DNA of 64,000 nucleotides from JAAYCI01 sp964370045 (GCA_964370045.1 CAYJGZ010000013.1:1-64000); one strand, 5' to 3'; shown: positions 43,304 through 52,722, counted from the stretch's first letter. Notes: generated by a model from the letters alone, not told the origin. Translations and numbers: made by a program.

Positions 43304-44286
43304 GCCTTCACCTCCATGGCGGCTTGCGCCACCTCTTTAATATTCATGCCCACAGGGCAGCTGCGTATACATCTTCCGCACCCTGTGCAGGAGGTGTAGC
43401 CGGTGTTCTTTTTGACGTACAGGTACTTGTGCAAAAAGCGCTGGCGGTAGCGTTCATGCCGCTGTGCACGTGGGTTGTGCCCCGAGGCGTGCAGCGTGAA
43501 CTTTGGGTACATACAGCTGTCCCAGCAGCGAAAACGCTCCAAGCTGCCCTCCCGCTGTGTATCCTTGAACTCAAAGCAGTGGCAGGTGGGGCAGATGTAG
43601 GTGCAGATGCCACAGCCCTGACATGCCATGGTGAGCGCTTTCCAGTCCACCGCATCAAACAGCGCAACGTCCGACGCATCGGCGGAAAGCCCAAGGGGGC
43701 TTTGGGTGGTTTGTGCGGCGGTGCGGGCGTTGTCGCAAGAAAGGGACGCCGTCTCGTCAAGGCGCTTTAGTGCGGCCGCACCCTTTTCGGACAGGCGCTC
43801 CAAAGTATAGCCCTCGCCATTAGGGCAGAGGAAGATGTCGCAAAAGTCTGAAAATGTCATGTCCAGCCCAAGCTCATCGCAAAAGCATCCTGCCTTTTTT
43901 TGCACGCATCCCACACCTATGATAAGGTTTTTATCCATGCGACGTGCAAAAAACGGGTCGGCGTAGCGGCCTTCCATAAACACCGCCTGCATCACTCGCA
44001 GTGCCTCAAGGTCGCACGGCTTTGCACCGAAAATGAGAGTTGTGGGCGGCTCGGGCGGCTCCAGTGCCTCATCCTGCGTAAAGCTCATCAGCTTTTCCGT
44101 TTGGGGGAAATAGTATTCCTTTGGCGACTTGTAGGAGATGGCATCGTCCATTAGTACCTCATCCGCACAAGTATCTCGGAACTCCACAACCTTGCCCGTA
44201 TTCACAGGGCCTATCAAGCGCATGTCGGCGGACAAAACACTCAGCAGTTTGCGCAGTGTGTCCTTTGTGATGACGGTATCAGCCAT
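43300..44286 (-). CDS. Iron-sulfur subunit, FloxB/hydrogenase-beta like
   Basis: 328 residues. An N-terminal alpha/beta part (TTLIFGAKPCDLEALRVM) with extra cysteines (CVQKKAGCFCDE) is followed by two ferredoxin-type clusters: CQGCGICTYICPTCHC and CTGCGRCIRSCP. It wires the FAD/NAD subunit to the other Fe-S proteins. The ATG at 44286 has GGGGG 8 nt upstream and overlaps the previous gene by 8 nt. Confidence 0.82.
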   Translation of the reverse strand: MADTVITKDTLRKLLSVLSADMRLIGPVNTGKVVEFRDTCADEVLMDDAISYKSPKEYYFPQTEKLMSFTQDEALEPPEPPTTLIFGAKPCDLEALRVMQAVFMEGRYADPFFARRMDKNLIIGVGCVQKKAGCFCDELGLDMTFSDFCDIFLCPNGEGYTLERLSEKGAAALKRLDETASLSCDNARTAAQTTQSPLGLSADASDVALFDAVDWKALTMACQGCGICTYICPTCHCFEFKDTQREGSLERFRCWDSCMYPKFTLHASGHNPRAQRHERYRQRFLHKYLYVKKNTGYTSCTGCGRCIRSCPVGMNIKEVAQAAMEVKA

Positions 44287-45133
44287 GTGCTTCACCCCCT
44301 AAAAATCCCACTTCTTTGTCATCGAAAGTATAGCTGAGCATGGCGGGCTGTGTGTCAAAGTCCATGCCTGTGCGGTAGCCGTACAGCTCCTGCACAAAGC
44401 CGGTGACCTCACGTATCAAGTAGCGCACATCCACGCCCGAGGCGCAGGCGTTTTCACACGAGCCACACTCCACACAGCGCCCGGCCAGATGCATCGCACG
44501 GCCCAAGTGGTATATCATCTTTGCGCTCATGTCGGGGTTTGAGGGGTGCCAGTTGGGCACGCCACGGCTCATAAAGCAGGTCTGGCAATAACAGCCGTAG
44601 CACGCCTGCCGACATGAAAAGCACAAAATGCACTTTTGCATCTCGTCCGTGAAGCGCTCAAGGTTTTCGCAAAGGTCGTCCGCCGCCTGTTTTTTCTCGG
44701 GTGAAAGCGGTGCAACATCGGGGTTTTTAACCTGCGCATCGCTCACGGGCGGAGTATTGACAGTACATTCACTACATGCGCACAGCACCTCGCCCTGTGC
44801 GTTTTGCATACCGGGACAGTCCATGCCGATTATGTGCACGTCCTCCCGTTTTAGCTGGTTTTCCAAAATAAGGTTCACGATGGCACGCACGTCGCACGGC
44901 TTTGCCACCACCGCTTTTTTGCCCGGAATTGCGGCCAAAAATCCCGCAAGGTTGGGCACGCACCGTGCGCTCCAAATAAGGCTTTCGGCATTGGCGGCAT
45001 CCGTGACGAACACGGGCACGCCCAGCCCTTCCACCGCACCCTGCTTAAAGCCTAAAACGGTGGACACTTCGCCGCTTTCCAAAAGCTGTTTTGCAAGCGC
45101 ACGCATTTCGTTTTGTTGTGTTTCAAAGCTCAC
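44279..45133 (-). CDS. Iron-sulfur subunit, FloxC-like
   Basis: 284 residues. The N-terminal half (KKAVVAKPCDVRAIVNLI, CPGMQNAQGEVLCACSEC) resembles coenzyme-F420-hydrogenase/beta-type subunits. A cysteine-dense middle (CILCFSCRQACYGCYCQTC) and a C-terminal CVECGSCENACASGV follow, so two or more [4Fe-4S] clusters are likely. It is translationally coupled to the MvhD-like gene on one side and the FloxB-like gene on the other. Confidence 0.78.
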   Translation of the reverse strand: MSFETQQNEMRALAKQLLESGEVSTVLGFKQGAVEGLGVPVFVTDAANAESLIWSARCVPNLAGFLAAIPGKKAVVAKPCDVRAIVNLILENQLKREDVHIIGMDCPGMQNAQGEVLCACSECTVNTPPVSDAQVKNPDVAPLSPEKKQAADDLCENLERFTDEMQKCILCFSCRQACYGCYCQTCFMSRGVPNWHPSNPDMSAKMIYHLGRAMHLAGRCVECGSCENACASGVDVRYLIREVTGFVQELYGYRTGMDFDTQPAMLSYTFDDKEVGFLGGEAHG

Positions 45134-45588
45134 AATGCCTCACCCCCCTTGTGAAGATTGGTAGGCCCAAGCTCTTTCACCTTGTCCGTAACCTCCGTGA
45201 CCACCTGCGCAAAGCGTGCGCCCTCCGAGGCAGACACCCAGGTGAACTGCACCCTTTCGGGGTCTATCCCGGCGGTGGTGAGCAGCTTTTTCAGCATGAT
45301 AAAGCGCCTACGTGCGTAAAAATTTCCTGCGAGATAGTGGCAGTCGCCAGGATGGCATCCGCTCACCATCACGCCGTCGGCGCCGTCGCACAGCGCCTTT
45401 AGAATATAAATAGGGTTTATGCGGCCGGAGCAGGGCACACGTATAACACGTATGTTGGGCGGGTACTGCTGGCGGCCTGTGCCCGCAAGGTCTGCACCTG
45501 CGTAGCTACACCAGTTGCACAAAAACGCAACGATGGTGGGGCTCCACTCGGCGGTGTCCTGCGTGGTTTTTGCAATAGCATCACTCAT
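45130..45588 (-). CDS. MvhD-family [2Fe-2S] subunit (FloxD-like)
   Basis: 152 residues. VAFLCNWCSYAGADLAG, VPCSGR and SGCHPGDCHY are the MvhD cysteines, and the C-terminal TTAGIDPERVQFTWVSASEG is characteristic. MvhD connects flavin or hydrogenase subunits to HdrA. It lies between the giant HdrA-like gene and the Flox-like genes, with an R1 repeat upstream. Confidence 0.9.
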   Translation of the reverse strand: MSDAIAKTTQDTAEWSPTIVAFLCNWCSYAGADLAGTGRQQYPPNIRVIRVPCSGRINPIYILKALCDGADGVMVSGCHPGDCHYLAGNFYARRRFIMLKKLLTTAGIDPERVQFTWVSASEGARFAQVVTEVTDKVKELGPTNLHKGGEAL

Positions 45589-45735
45589 AAGGTATCACTC
45601 CCATACCACTGAACTTAATGTTTTTGTTGCAAAGCGTGCCGCACTGCACCCACAAAAGCACTGTGGGTGCACAGGGTGAAGTATAGCTTAAAATCACCCT
45701 GCAATGCGACATTTTGCACAAAGGCTAAACTTTTG

Positions 45736-45875
45736 AGGTGTGGACAAAAGAGTAGGTTTGGTTTTTTTGCATATCCTCCACTCCGCCGTAGGCGGGGGGA
45801 GGATATGCCGCCTTCTTCTCGCACTTAACGTGTAGTGCTTAACTTCTAAATTACTTTTGTGTGTCCACTCACACC
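45736..45875 (+). repeat. R1 dispersed hairpin repeat, copy i (complete)
   Basis: Ends GTGTGGACAAAAG and CTTTTGTGTGTCCACTC face each other. The core stem is GCATATCCTCCACTCCGCC / GGCGGGGGGAGGATATGC (45769-45808). The right end runs into the 3' end of the hdrA-like gene, whose stop codon (45869-45871) lies inside the terminal repeat. Confidence 0.8.
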
Positions 45876-48800
45876 TTCTGCCTGCGAAGCAGATACTCAA
45901 GCTCGCTGAGCACCTGCACGTCCGAAAAGCCGCCCACATCAATAGCGCCGCAACGGCAGGTGGCGCTACACGTGCCACAGCCTTTACACAGCACGTCGTT
46001 TACAACCGCCTTGCGCACTACCTGCCGCCTGATGGTGACATCCTGCACCTCGATGGCCTTGTAGGCGCACACCGCCTCGCACGCACCGCACGCAACGCAT
46101 AGCTCGGCGTTCACTGCGGCAATGGTGCCCTCTGTCTCAAGCGTTTCTTTGGACACAACGGTGGCGGCCCTGCCTGCGGCCGCGCGACCCATTACCATGC
46201 ACTCACGCACATCCCTTGGGCTGTGTGCAAGGCCTGCAAGGTACACACCCTCTGTGGCGAAGTCCACCGGGCGCAGCTTTGCGTGTGCCTCCATGAAAAA
46301 TCCGTCGGCGTTCAGCGGAACTTTCAGCATCTGCGCAATGCGGGTGTTTGCCTCCCTGTCGGGCTGAAGAGTGCTTGCCAGCGAAATAATATCTGCGGCA
46401 TAGGTAATGTCACAGCCCAAAAGCGGGTCCTTGCTTTGTACGTACAGCCGCCCCTTCTTTTTCACCACGGTGGGGTAGGCGTCGTCCTCAAAGCGTACAA
46501 ACTGCACGCCCAAGTTTCGTGCGGCGGTGTAGTTTGCCTCGTGTGTGCCGTAGGTGCGCATCTCCCTGTAAAGCACCGTCACGTTTATGTCGGGGTTTGC
46601 TTTCTTTATGGAGATGGCGTTTTTCACCGCCTTGTTACAGCAGGTGCGGCTGCAGTACGGACGCTCTGCGTTGCGCTGGTCTACGCACTGAATCATCACA
46701 ACATCCTGTATGTTTTCCAATACGATGCTCGGGTTTTTCAGCCGCTCCTCAAAGCGCATGTGTGTCACCACACGCTCGTCCTGGCCGTACAGGTAGTCCT
46801 GCGGCGGCTTTTCGGCAGAGCCTGTCGCCACGATGACAACGCCGTGGTTTATTTCGGCATCACCGCTCGGTGTGGAAATTTTTGTCTTGAAGTTGCCCAC
46901 GTAGCCGTCTATGTCCACAATCTCGGCGGAGGTGTACACGGATATGTTGTGCACATCTATCGCCTTTTGCAGCATCTGTGCGGTGCGTGTGCCGGGGGCT
47001 TTACTGCCCAGCTGTTTCAGCGCTCTGCCGCCCAGTGTGCTCTCCTTTTCCACAAGGTGCACGCTGTAGCCCATGTTGCTCATTTCCAAAGCCGCCGAAA
47101 CGCCCGACATGCCACCGCCGATTACGAGAGCCGCCTTGTTTACCGCAATTTTCTTGCGGGTCAGCTGCTTTGCGTAGGTCACCTTGCCCACCGCCATGGT
47201 GACAAGCTGTTTTGCCTTGTTTGTTGCGGCAAGGCGGTCGTCCATGTGCACCCAGCTACATTGGTCTCGGATGTTTGCCATGGTGAGCAGGTAAGGGTTA
47301 AGGCCGCTTTTGCGCAAAACGCTCTGGAACAGCGGCTCGTGCGTACGTGGTGTACAGGAGGCCACCACCACCCTATTCAGGCCGTACTCTTGAATTTTGT
47401 CGCTAATCACCTTTTGTGCGTCCACACTACAGGTGTATAGGTTTTCGTCTGCATATTCAACGAAGGGAAGCGTTTTTGCGTGCTCCACCACGTCCTTTAC
47501 GGTGAGGTATCCGCCTATGTTCACGCCGCAGTGGCACACAAACACACCTATGCGGATAGGCTCTTTGGACACATCCCTCAGCGGCACTTCAGGCTCTTCG
47601 GTGAAGAACTTTGCGTAGTCTTTGTACAGGTCCACGCTCATGCCACCCGCAAACTTTGCGGCGCCTGCGGCGGCGGCGCTTGCCTCCACCACCGTCTCGG
47701 GGATGTCCTTTGGCCCTGTGGAAACGCCACACGCCAAAATTCCGGCACGGGAGGTGGCAGGGGCGCTCATCTCGTCCGTATCGACAAAGCCAAAGCGGTC
47801 GGTCTTAACACCCAGCTTGCCGAAAAGCTTTTTGCTCTCCTCGCTCGGCTGCATACCTACGCTTAGCACCACAAGGTCGTACGCTGCTTTTTTAAGCACG
47901 CCCGTCTCGTCGCAGTGAGTCAGCACAAGCTCGCCCGTCTCCTCGCACCGCTCTACACCGCCCACACGGCTGCGCACAAAGCCTATGTTGTACTTGGACT
48001 TGCCCGTGTTCACGTAGCGGTCAAAGTCCTTGCCGTAGGCACGCATATCCATGAAGTAGATGTCTATGTCCTCAACAGTGGGCAGATGCTCCTTTGTTAT
48101 TTGCGCTTCCTTCACGGCGTACATACAGCACACGCCGCTACAATATTCAGCGTTGCATTGTATATCACGGCTGCCCACACACTGTATAAACGCAATGCGC
48201 TTGGGTGCTTTTCCATCGGAGGGACGCTGTACGTGGCCCTCGTATGGCCCGGACGCTGAAAGGATACGCTCGTACTCAAGGCTGGTGACAACATCCTCAA
48301 AGCGTGTGTAGCCAAGCTCGGGCGGAATTTCGGGCGAGGTGTCGTAGCCTGTTGCCAGCACCACCGCACTCACCGGAATTTCCGCAACACTGCCCTTTTG
48401 TGCATGGCAGATAGCGCCCGAGGTACACGCCTCTTCACACAGGCGGCAGTCGCAGCAAATAGAGCAGTCCACACAGCGCAGTGCCTCCTGCTTTGCGGTC
48501 TCGGCGTCGTAGCCCGTCTCCACCTCGTCAAATGTGCCAAGGCGACGCTCCATATCAATCATGGGCATCTTTGCACGTGCGGCAGTTTTGTAGCCCTTTA
48601 GCTCTATCGCCTCCAGCGGTGTCTGCTCCATCACGTAGGGGGCGAGAAACTCGTTTTTGTCCTCAAGGTAGTTTGTTATGGCAATGGCGGCACGGTTGCC
48701 GTCCGCTATCGCCTCAATGGCGGTGGCAGGGCCTCTTGTGGCGTCGCCGCCGCCGAACACCCCGGGTATGCCAAGGCTCATCATGGGCGTTGCGTCAAGG

Positions 48801-50329
48801 TTGCCCCAGCGGTTGAACTTGTCAAGGCCGCCGTCCAAAACAGGCTGTGCGTCCACCTTTTGGCCGATGGCCACTATGATGGTATCTGCCTCAATGAGGA
48901 ACTCGCTGTCCTTTATTTGCACCGGCTTGCGGCGGCCGGAGGAATCCCGCTCGCCCAGCTCGTTCTTTGTGCAGATAAGGCCGCTAACACAGCCGCATTC
49001 GGTGGCCACTTCCACCTGTGTTGCAAGCTCTGTTACGGTGATGCCCTCCTCCACAGCGTGGTGAACTTCCCACACGTTGGCGGGCATTTCCGCACGGGTG
49101 CGGCGGTAGACTACATTTACTTCACAGCCAAGGCGGCGTGCGGTGCGAGCGGCATCCATGGCAACGTTGCCGCCGCCCACCACAATAACCTTTTTGCCAA
49201 TGTACGGCTTTTCACCAAGGTTCACCGCACGAAGGAAATCAACGCTGGAGATGACACCCTCGGCCTCTTCGCCGAGAATATCCATCTTTTGGTCCTTGTG
49301 TGCGCCCACAGCCACGAAAATCGCCTTGTAGCCGTCCGCCTTTAGGCTCTTGAGCGTGAAGTCACGGCCAAGCTTTTGGTTCAGGCGAATATCCACACCC
49401 ATGTCCGCAATCAAATCAATCTCGCCCTGAAGCACCGCCTTGTCAAGACGGTAGTCGGGTATGCCCACTTTGAGCATACCGCCTGCCACGGGCAGTGCCT
49501 CAAACACCACCGACTTGTAGCCGCGCAGTGCCAGCTGGTAGGCACAGTTCAGCCCCGCAGGGCCTGCGCCGATGATGGCTATTTTGTCCTCTTTGGGCGT
49601 GACGCTCTCGGGAATGGCGACAGAGGGCTTTTTGCCCTGCTCAATTTCGTAGTCCGCCACAAAGCGCTTGAGCGATGCGATGGAAATGGGGTCCTCCACA
49701 TACTTACGTGTGCAGTTTTCCTCGCACGGGTGAAAGCACACACGCCCCAAAACACCCGCAAAGGGTGTGGTGCGGCGCACAACTTTCAGTGCCTCCTCGT
49801 AGCGCTCCTGCCCCACAAGCGTGACATATCCGTGTGCGTCCAGCTTTGCGGGACATTCAAACTTACATGGGCTTGTGCCTTTTTTGTCGATGGCAACTTT
49901 ATTCGGCACAGCCTGTGCAAACGGCTTGTACACCGCCGCACGCTCGCCCACGCCCATGTCAAACTCGCTTTTTACGTGCACGGGACACACTGCCACGCAG
50001 TCGTCACAGCCTTTGCACGCCGCCTCGTCCACAAAACGGGGCTGTGTCTTTACCACCGCAGTGAGGTTGGGCGCTTCGCCCTTTACCTCCACAAGCTCGG
50101 AGAGCGTAAGCGTTTTCACAAGCGGATGGTTAAAGCAGGAGGTGACTTTAGGCGCTAAAATACAGGCGGAGCAGTCGTTTGTGGGGAATGTTTTATCCAG
50201 CTGGGCCATGCGGCCGCCTATGCTGGGCGACGACTCCACTAAGAATATGGGCACGCCCATATCCGCAAGGTCGGTGGCAGCCTGAATGCCGGCAATGCCG
50301 CCGCCGACCACCATTACGGGTTTTTTCAT
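45869..50329 (-). CDS. hdrA: Giant HdrA chimera: HdrA split by a GltD/NfnB-type NADPH module, fused to a second HdrA
   Basis: 1486 residues. Residues 1-130: HdrA FAD motif VVGGGIAGIQAA, CSAC and CKGCDDCVAVCP. About 135-570: an inserted glutamate-synthase-small-subunit/NfnB module (Cys motifs at 155-206; FAD GAGPAGLNCAYQL at 254; NAD(P) GGGNVAMDAARTARR at 385). About 618-640: CVDCSICCDCRLCEEAC. About 717-735: the HdrA cluster motif CSGVCCMYAVKEA. From about 925: a second HdrA (CHCGVN, ASCTPRTHEPLF, FAD GGGMSGVSAA, CSRTCCNKAV). The C-terminus has two ferredoxin motifs (CVACGACEAVC, CKGCGTCSATC). HdrA is the bifurcating flavin subunit; this form could take NADPH directly. Bifurcation itself is inferred. 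Confidence 0.88.
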   Translation of the reverse strand: MKKPVMVVGGGIAGIQAATDLADMGVPIFLVESSPSIGGRMAQLDKTFPTNDCSACILAPKVTSCFNHPLVKTLTLSELVEVKGEAPNLTAVVKTQPRFVDEAACKGCDDCVAVCPVHVKSEFDMGVGERAAVYKPFAQAVPNKVAIDKKGTSPCKFECPAKLDAHGYVTLVGQERYEEALKVVRRTTPFAGVLGRVCFHPCEENCTRKYVEDPISIASLKRFVADYEIEQGKKPSVAIPESVTPKEDKIAIIGAGPAGLNCAYQLALRGYKSVVFEALPVAGGMLKVGIPDYRLDKAVLQGEIDLIADMGVDIRLNQKLGRDFTLKSLKADGYKAIFVAVGAHKDQKMDILGEEAEGVISSVDFLRAVNLGEKPYIGKKVIVVGGGNVAMDAARTARRLGCEVNVVYRRTRAEMPANVWEVHHAVEEGITVTELATQVEVATECGCVSGLICTKNELGERDSSGRRKPVQIKDSEFLIEADTIIVAIGQKVDAQPVLDGGLDKFNRWGNLDATPMMSLGIPGVFGGGDATRGPATAIEAIADGNRAAIAITNYLEDKNEFLAPYVMEQTPLEAIELKGYKTAARAKMPMIDMERRLGTFDEVETGYDAETAKQEALRCVDCSICCDCRLCEEACTSGAICHAQKGSVAEIPVSAVVLATGYDTSPEIPPELGYTRFEDVVTSLEYERILSASGPYEGHVQRPSDGKAPKRIAFIQCVGSRDIQCNAEYCSGVCCMYAVKEAQITKEHLPTVEDIDIYFMDMRAYGKDFDRYVNTGKSKYNIGFVRSRVGGVERCEETGELVLTHCDETGVLKKAAYDLVVLSVGMQPSEESKKLFGKLGVKTDRFGFVDTDEMSAPATSRAGILACGVSTGPKDIPETVVEASAAAAGAAKFAGGMSVDLYKDYAKFFTEEPEVPLRDVSKEPIRIGVFVCHCGVNIGGYLTVKDVVEHAKTLPFVEYADENLYTCSVDAQKVISDKIQEYGLNRVVVASCTPRTHEPLFQSVLRKSGLNPYLLTMANIRDQCSWVHMDDRLAATNKAKQLVTMAVGKVTYAKQLTRKKIAVNKAALVIGGGMSGVSAALEMSNMGYSVHLVEKESTLGGRALKQLGSKAPGTRTAQMLQKAIDVHNISVYTSAEIVDIDGYVGNFKTKISTPSGDAEINHGVVIVATGSAEKPPQDYLYGQDERVVTHMRFEERLKNPSIVLENIQDVVMIQCVDQRNAERPYCSRTCCNKAVKNAISIKKANPDINVTVLYREMRTYGTHEANYTAARNLGVQFVRFEDDAYPTVVKKKGRLYVQSKDPLLGCDITYAADIISLASTLQPDREANTRIAQMLKVPLNADGFFMEAHAKLRPVDFATEGVYLAGLAHSPRDVRECMVMGRAAAGRAATVVSKETLETEGTIAAVNAELCVACGACEAVCAYKAIEVQDVTIRRQVVRKAVVNDVLCKGCGTCSATCRCGAIDVGGFSDVQVLSELEYLLRRQKV

Positions 50330-50404
50330 AATTTGCTAATCCTCCCCTGTCGGGTAGTTTTGTGCGAAGCTTTGCCAAAAATACTGCTCCGCAAGATGTG
50401 TGCA

Positions 50405-50516
50405 TAGATAGTGTCGTCATGAGCCCGAACGAACAGATTTTGAGCAAGTTTTTCGTCAGACAAGGCGGAAAAATCGCCAAAATCGGACGGCGGAACACTC
50501 GTGACAACACTATCTA
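50405..50516. repeat. R3 inverted-repeat element (MITE-like) with TA flanks
   Basis: GATAGTGTCGTCA (50407-50419) and TGACAACACTATC (50502-50514) are inverted over 13 bp with one mismatch and flanked by TA on each side. The interior contains GGCGGAAAAATCGCC-type hairpin bases and no coding capacity. It lies between hdrC and the hdrA-like gene. Confidence 0.7.
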
Positions 50517-50523
50517 AAGTTTG

Positions 50524-50937
50524 CTACTTTGCCAAAAGGCCTTCCACGTCCGAAAGCAGCTTTTTGCGGCTTTCCTCGTCCAGCTTTGCCACCTTTGCGG
50601 CAAGCTCCTTGTCGCAAATGCCCTCTGCCACCGCAATCTCACGCAGTGCACGCACAATGTCCGCAAAGCGCACATCCTGTGGGCAGTGCGCAACACAGTT
50701 GTGACATTGGTAGCACTTCCATATTTCGCCGTCTGAAAGCACCTCCTGCCGCATACCGGCAAGTACCTTGCGCATGGTTTTGCGTGGGTTGAAGCTGTCG
50801 GTAATCTCGCTTATGGGACATCCTGCGGTGCATGTGCCACACAAAAAGCAGTTGAGCACTCGCTCGCCGCCTGCGTGGCTTGCCACCTCGTTTTTGAAGT
50901 TTAGGTCGATTTTTTTGTCCGTATTTGCTTGGGTCAT
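50524..50937 (-). CDS. hdrC: HdrC-like iron-sulfur protein
   Basis: 137 residues with two [4Fe-4S] motifs, CFLCGTCTAGCP and CYQCHNCVAHCP, in the HdrC/GlpC spacing. In heterodisulfide reductases HdrC links HdrA to HdrB. No HdrB (CCG-domain) gene is found in the window. The ATG at 50937 follows GGGAGG. It lies between metF and the giant hdrA-like gene, with repeats on both sides. Confidence 0.88.
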   Translation of the reverse strand: MTQANTDKKIDLNFKNEVASHAGGERVLNCFLCGTCTAGCPISEITDSFNPRKTMRKVLAGMRQEVLSDGEIWKCYQCHNCVAHCPQDVRFADIVRALREIAVAEGICDKELAAKVAKLDEESRKKLLSDVEGLLAK

Positions 50938-50954
50938 GTGTTTCCTCCCATAAA

Positions 50955-51085
50955 TGTGAACAGTTGTGTAAAGTTGATACAGTGAAATCAAGTATTCAAG
51001 GTTTTTATTTTGTGTTCCTACCCGCCTACGGCGGGGAGGAACACGGCTTAGACCATGTTTTCTGTTGACAATATGAACGACACTG
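50955..51085 (+). repeat. R1-type hairpin between metF and hdrC
   Basis: GTGTTCCTACCCGCC, loop TACG, GCGGGGAGGAACAC (51012-51044) keeps the R1 core layout. The flanks are poorly conserved. Confidence 0.5.
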
Positions 51086-51125
51086 TGTGTAAAAATGTGC
51101 CGCAGAAAATTTTGTGAGAATAGGT

Positions 51126-52043
51126 CTATACTTTAGGCCGAGGTAAGAAGCCTGCCTTTTCCACAAGCGTGGGCACTATGCTCTCCCAGCCTATGGCCAT
51201 GATGTGTATGCCTGCAACGCCCTCTATCTTTTTCAGGCGCTCGATAAGCTCCAGCGCAATGGCAACACCCTCCGCCTGCTTGTCCTCGGCGTCTCGCATA
51301 CGTTGTATAAGTTCTTCGGGAATGTCCATGCCAGGCACTTCGCTCGTCGCTTCAATAGAACGGGTGGAGCGGTTTGCGATAATTCCGGCCAAGAAGTACG
51401 CCTTTTCGTGCAGCTTGCGCTCACGCACCAGCTCCATCCACTGCTCGAACTTTTCGATGTTGTAAATGGCCTGTGTCTGCACAAAGCGTGCGCCCGCACG
51501 TATTTTCTTTTCAAGGCGGATGAGCTGAAGCTCCTGCGGCTCGGCGAAGGGGTTTGCGGTGGTGCCAAGGAAGAAGTCTACCTCTTCTTTTAGCGGTGCA
51601 CCGCCGATAAACTGCTTTTCCTTCATCATCTTGTCAAGGCCGCCCAAAAGCTGAACACTGTCCACGTCGTAGACATTTTTACTGCCCTTGTGGTTGCCAA
51701 AGCTCTGATGGTCTCCCGAAAGTATAAGCACATTTTTCAGCCCCAGCGCATATGCGCCCAAAAGGTCGCTCTGAATAGCGATGCGGTTTCTGTCACGGCA
51801 GGTCATCTGGATAATGGGCTCAACGCCCTCCTGCTGTGCTATGTGCCCTGCCGCAATGGAGGACATGCGCGCGATAGCCGTTTGGTTGTCGGTGATGTTT
51901 GCCGCATCCACAAGCCCTATAAGGTGGCTTGCCTTTTCGCGCACGTTTTGAGCGCTTCCGCTCATGGGTGGGCCTATCTCCGCCGAGACGGACATGTGCC
52001 CTGCCTCAAGCATTCTTTGCAGGTTGGTTTTATTGTTACTCAT
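51126..52043 (-). CDS. metF: Methylenetetrahydrofolate reductase, catalytic subunit
   Basis: 305 residues of the MetF barrel (SAEIGPPMSG, DAANITDNQTA, VLILSGDH, FVQTQAIYNIEKFEQW). Reduces methylene-THF to methyl-THF with FAD. It overlaps metV by 8 nt. In acetogens such as Moorella this subunit works with MetV and Hdr/MvhD proteins, and the same neighbours are present here. Confidence 0.93.
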   Translation of the reverse strand: MSNNKTNLQRMLEAGHMSVSAEIGPPMSGSAQNVREKASHLIGLVDAANITDNQTAIARMSSIAAGHIAQQEGVEPIIQMTCRDRNRIAIQSDLLGAYALGLKNVLILSGDHQSFGNHKGSKNVYDVDSVQLLGGLDKMMKEKQFIGGAPLKEEVDFFLGTTANPFAEPQELQLIRLEKKIRAGARFVQTQAIYNIEKFEQWMELVRERKLHEKAYFLAGIIANRSTRSIEATSEVPGMDIPEELIQRMRDAEDKQAEGVAIALELIERLKKIEGVAGIHIMAIGWESIVPTLVEKAGFLPRPKV

Positions 52044-52722
52044 TTACACCCTCCTGCACAATTACGTCGTTTCGGCGAATACTGCGAGGGCCGCCGTCAC
52101 GGCTGCTGCTCCAGTCTCGCACATCGTTTATCTCGTACAGCCGCTCCAGCTGGCCTATGCGCTTCATGCGCTCGTAAATCAGCTGCCAGGCACAGTCGGT
52201 ATCTGCGCTAATTTCGCACACGCCGCCCGACGAGCCGCCGCATGGGCCGTTGAAGTGGCTTTTGCTACATCGTGCCACGGGGCAGATGCCGCCCGTTTTT
52301 TCGAGGATGCAGTTGCCGCACCCTTGGCACATCTCTGTCCAGTAGCCCAAATCACGGTTCACGCCGATAAACTTTGTGTTTATGCCCGGCACTACCACCT
52401 TTTCGGGATACTTTTCCGCCATGAACTGCACGCCTGCGCCACACGCCAGCGACAAAATGCAGTCCACATTCTCAAAGCTGTCCTCGCAATCGTCCAAAAA
52501 CTCCATGTCGCACTGACGAATGGGGTTTGTCACCGTTACGTTTATATCCTTGCCGTTTTGCTGTGCGTTTAGGCGAATCATGTCCGCAATGCGCACAGCC
52601 TCTTTCTCGCCACCTGCAAGACATACGGTCACACATGTGCCACACCCTGCAACCATAATGTTCTTGTACGGCTCTGTGGAACGCAGAATTTCTTCTATGC
52701 CCTTTTGGTCGGCAATTATCAT
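52036..52722 (-). CDS. metV: MetV zinc/iron-sulfur subunit of methylenetetrahydrofolate reductase
   Basis: 228 residues. Cysteine motifs GCGTCVTVC, LACGAGVQ and CQGCGNCILEKTGGICPVARC are those of the MTHFR C-terminal-domain (MetV) family. The C-terminal SHFNGPCGGSSGGVC is characteristic. It joins MetF to electron-supplying proteins. It is coupled to metF downstream and to the HdrA/MvhD-like gene upstream. Confidence 0.92.
   Translation of the reverse strand: MIIADQKGIEEILRSTEPYKNIMVAGCGTCVTVCLAGGEKEAVRIADMIRLNAQQNGKDINVTVTNPIRQCDMEFLDDCEDSFENVDCILSLACGAGVQFMAEKYPEKVVVPGINTKFIGVNRDLGYWTEMCQGCGNCILEKTGGICPVARCSKSHFNGPCGGSSGGVCEISADTDCAWQLIYERMKRIGQLERLYEINDVRDWSSSRDGGPRSIRRNDVIVQEGVNE

Noticed and set aside
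46223..47440. 405-residue open frame antisense to the giant hdrA
   Set aside because: Cys/His/Val-rich with no motifs; explained by codon use of hdrA on the other strand.
50524..50937. HdrB subunit
   Set aside because: The protein has two ferredoxin-type motifs and no CCG domain, so it is HdrC-like. No HdrB is seen in the window.
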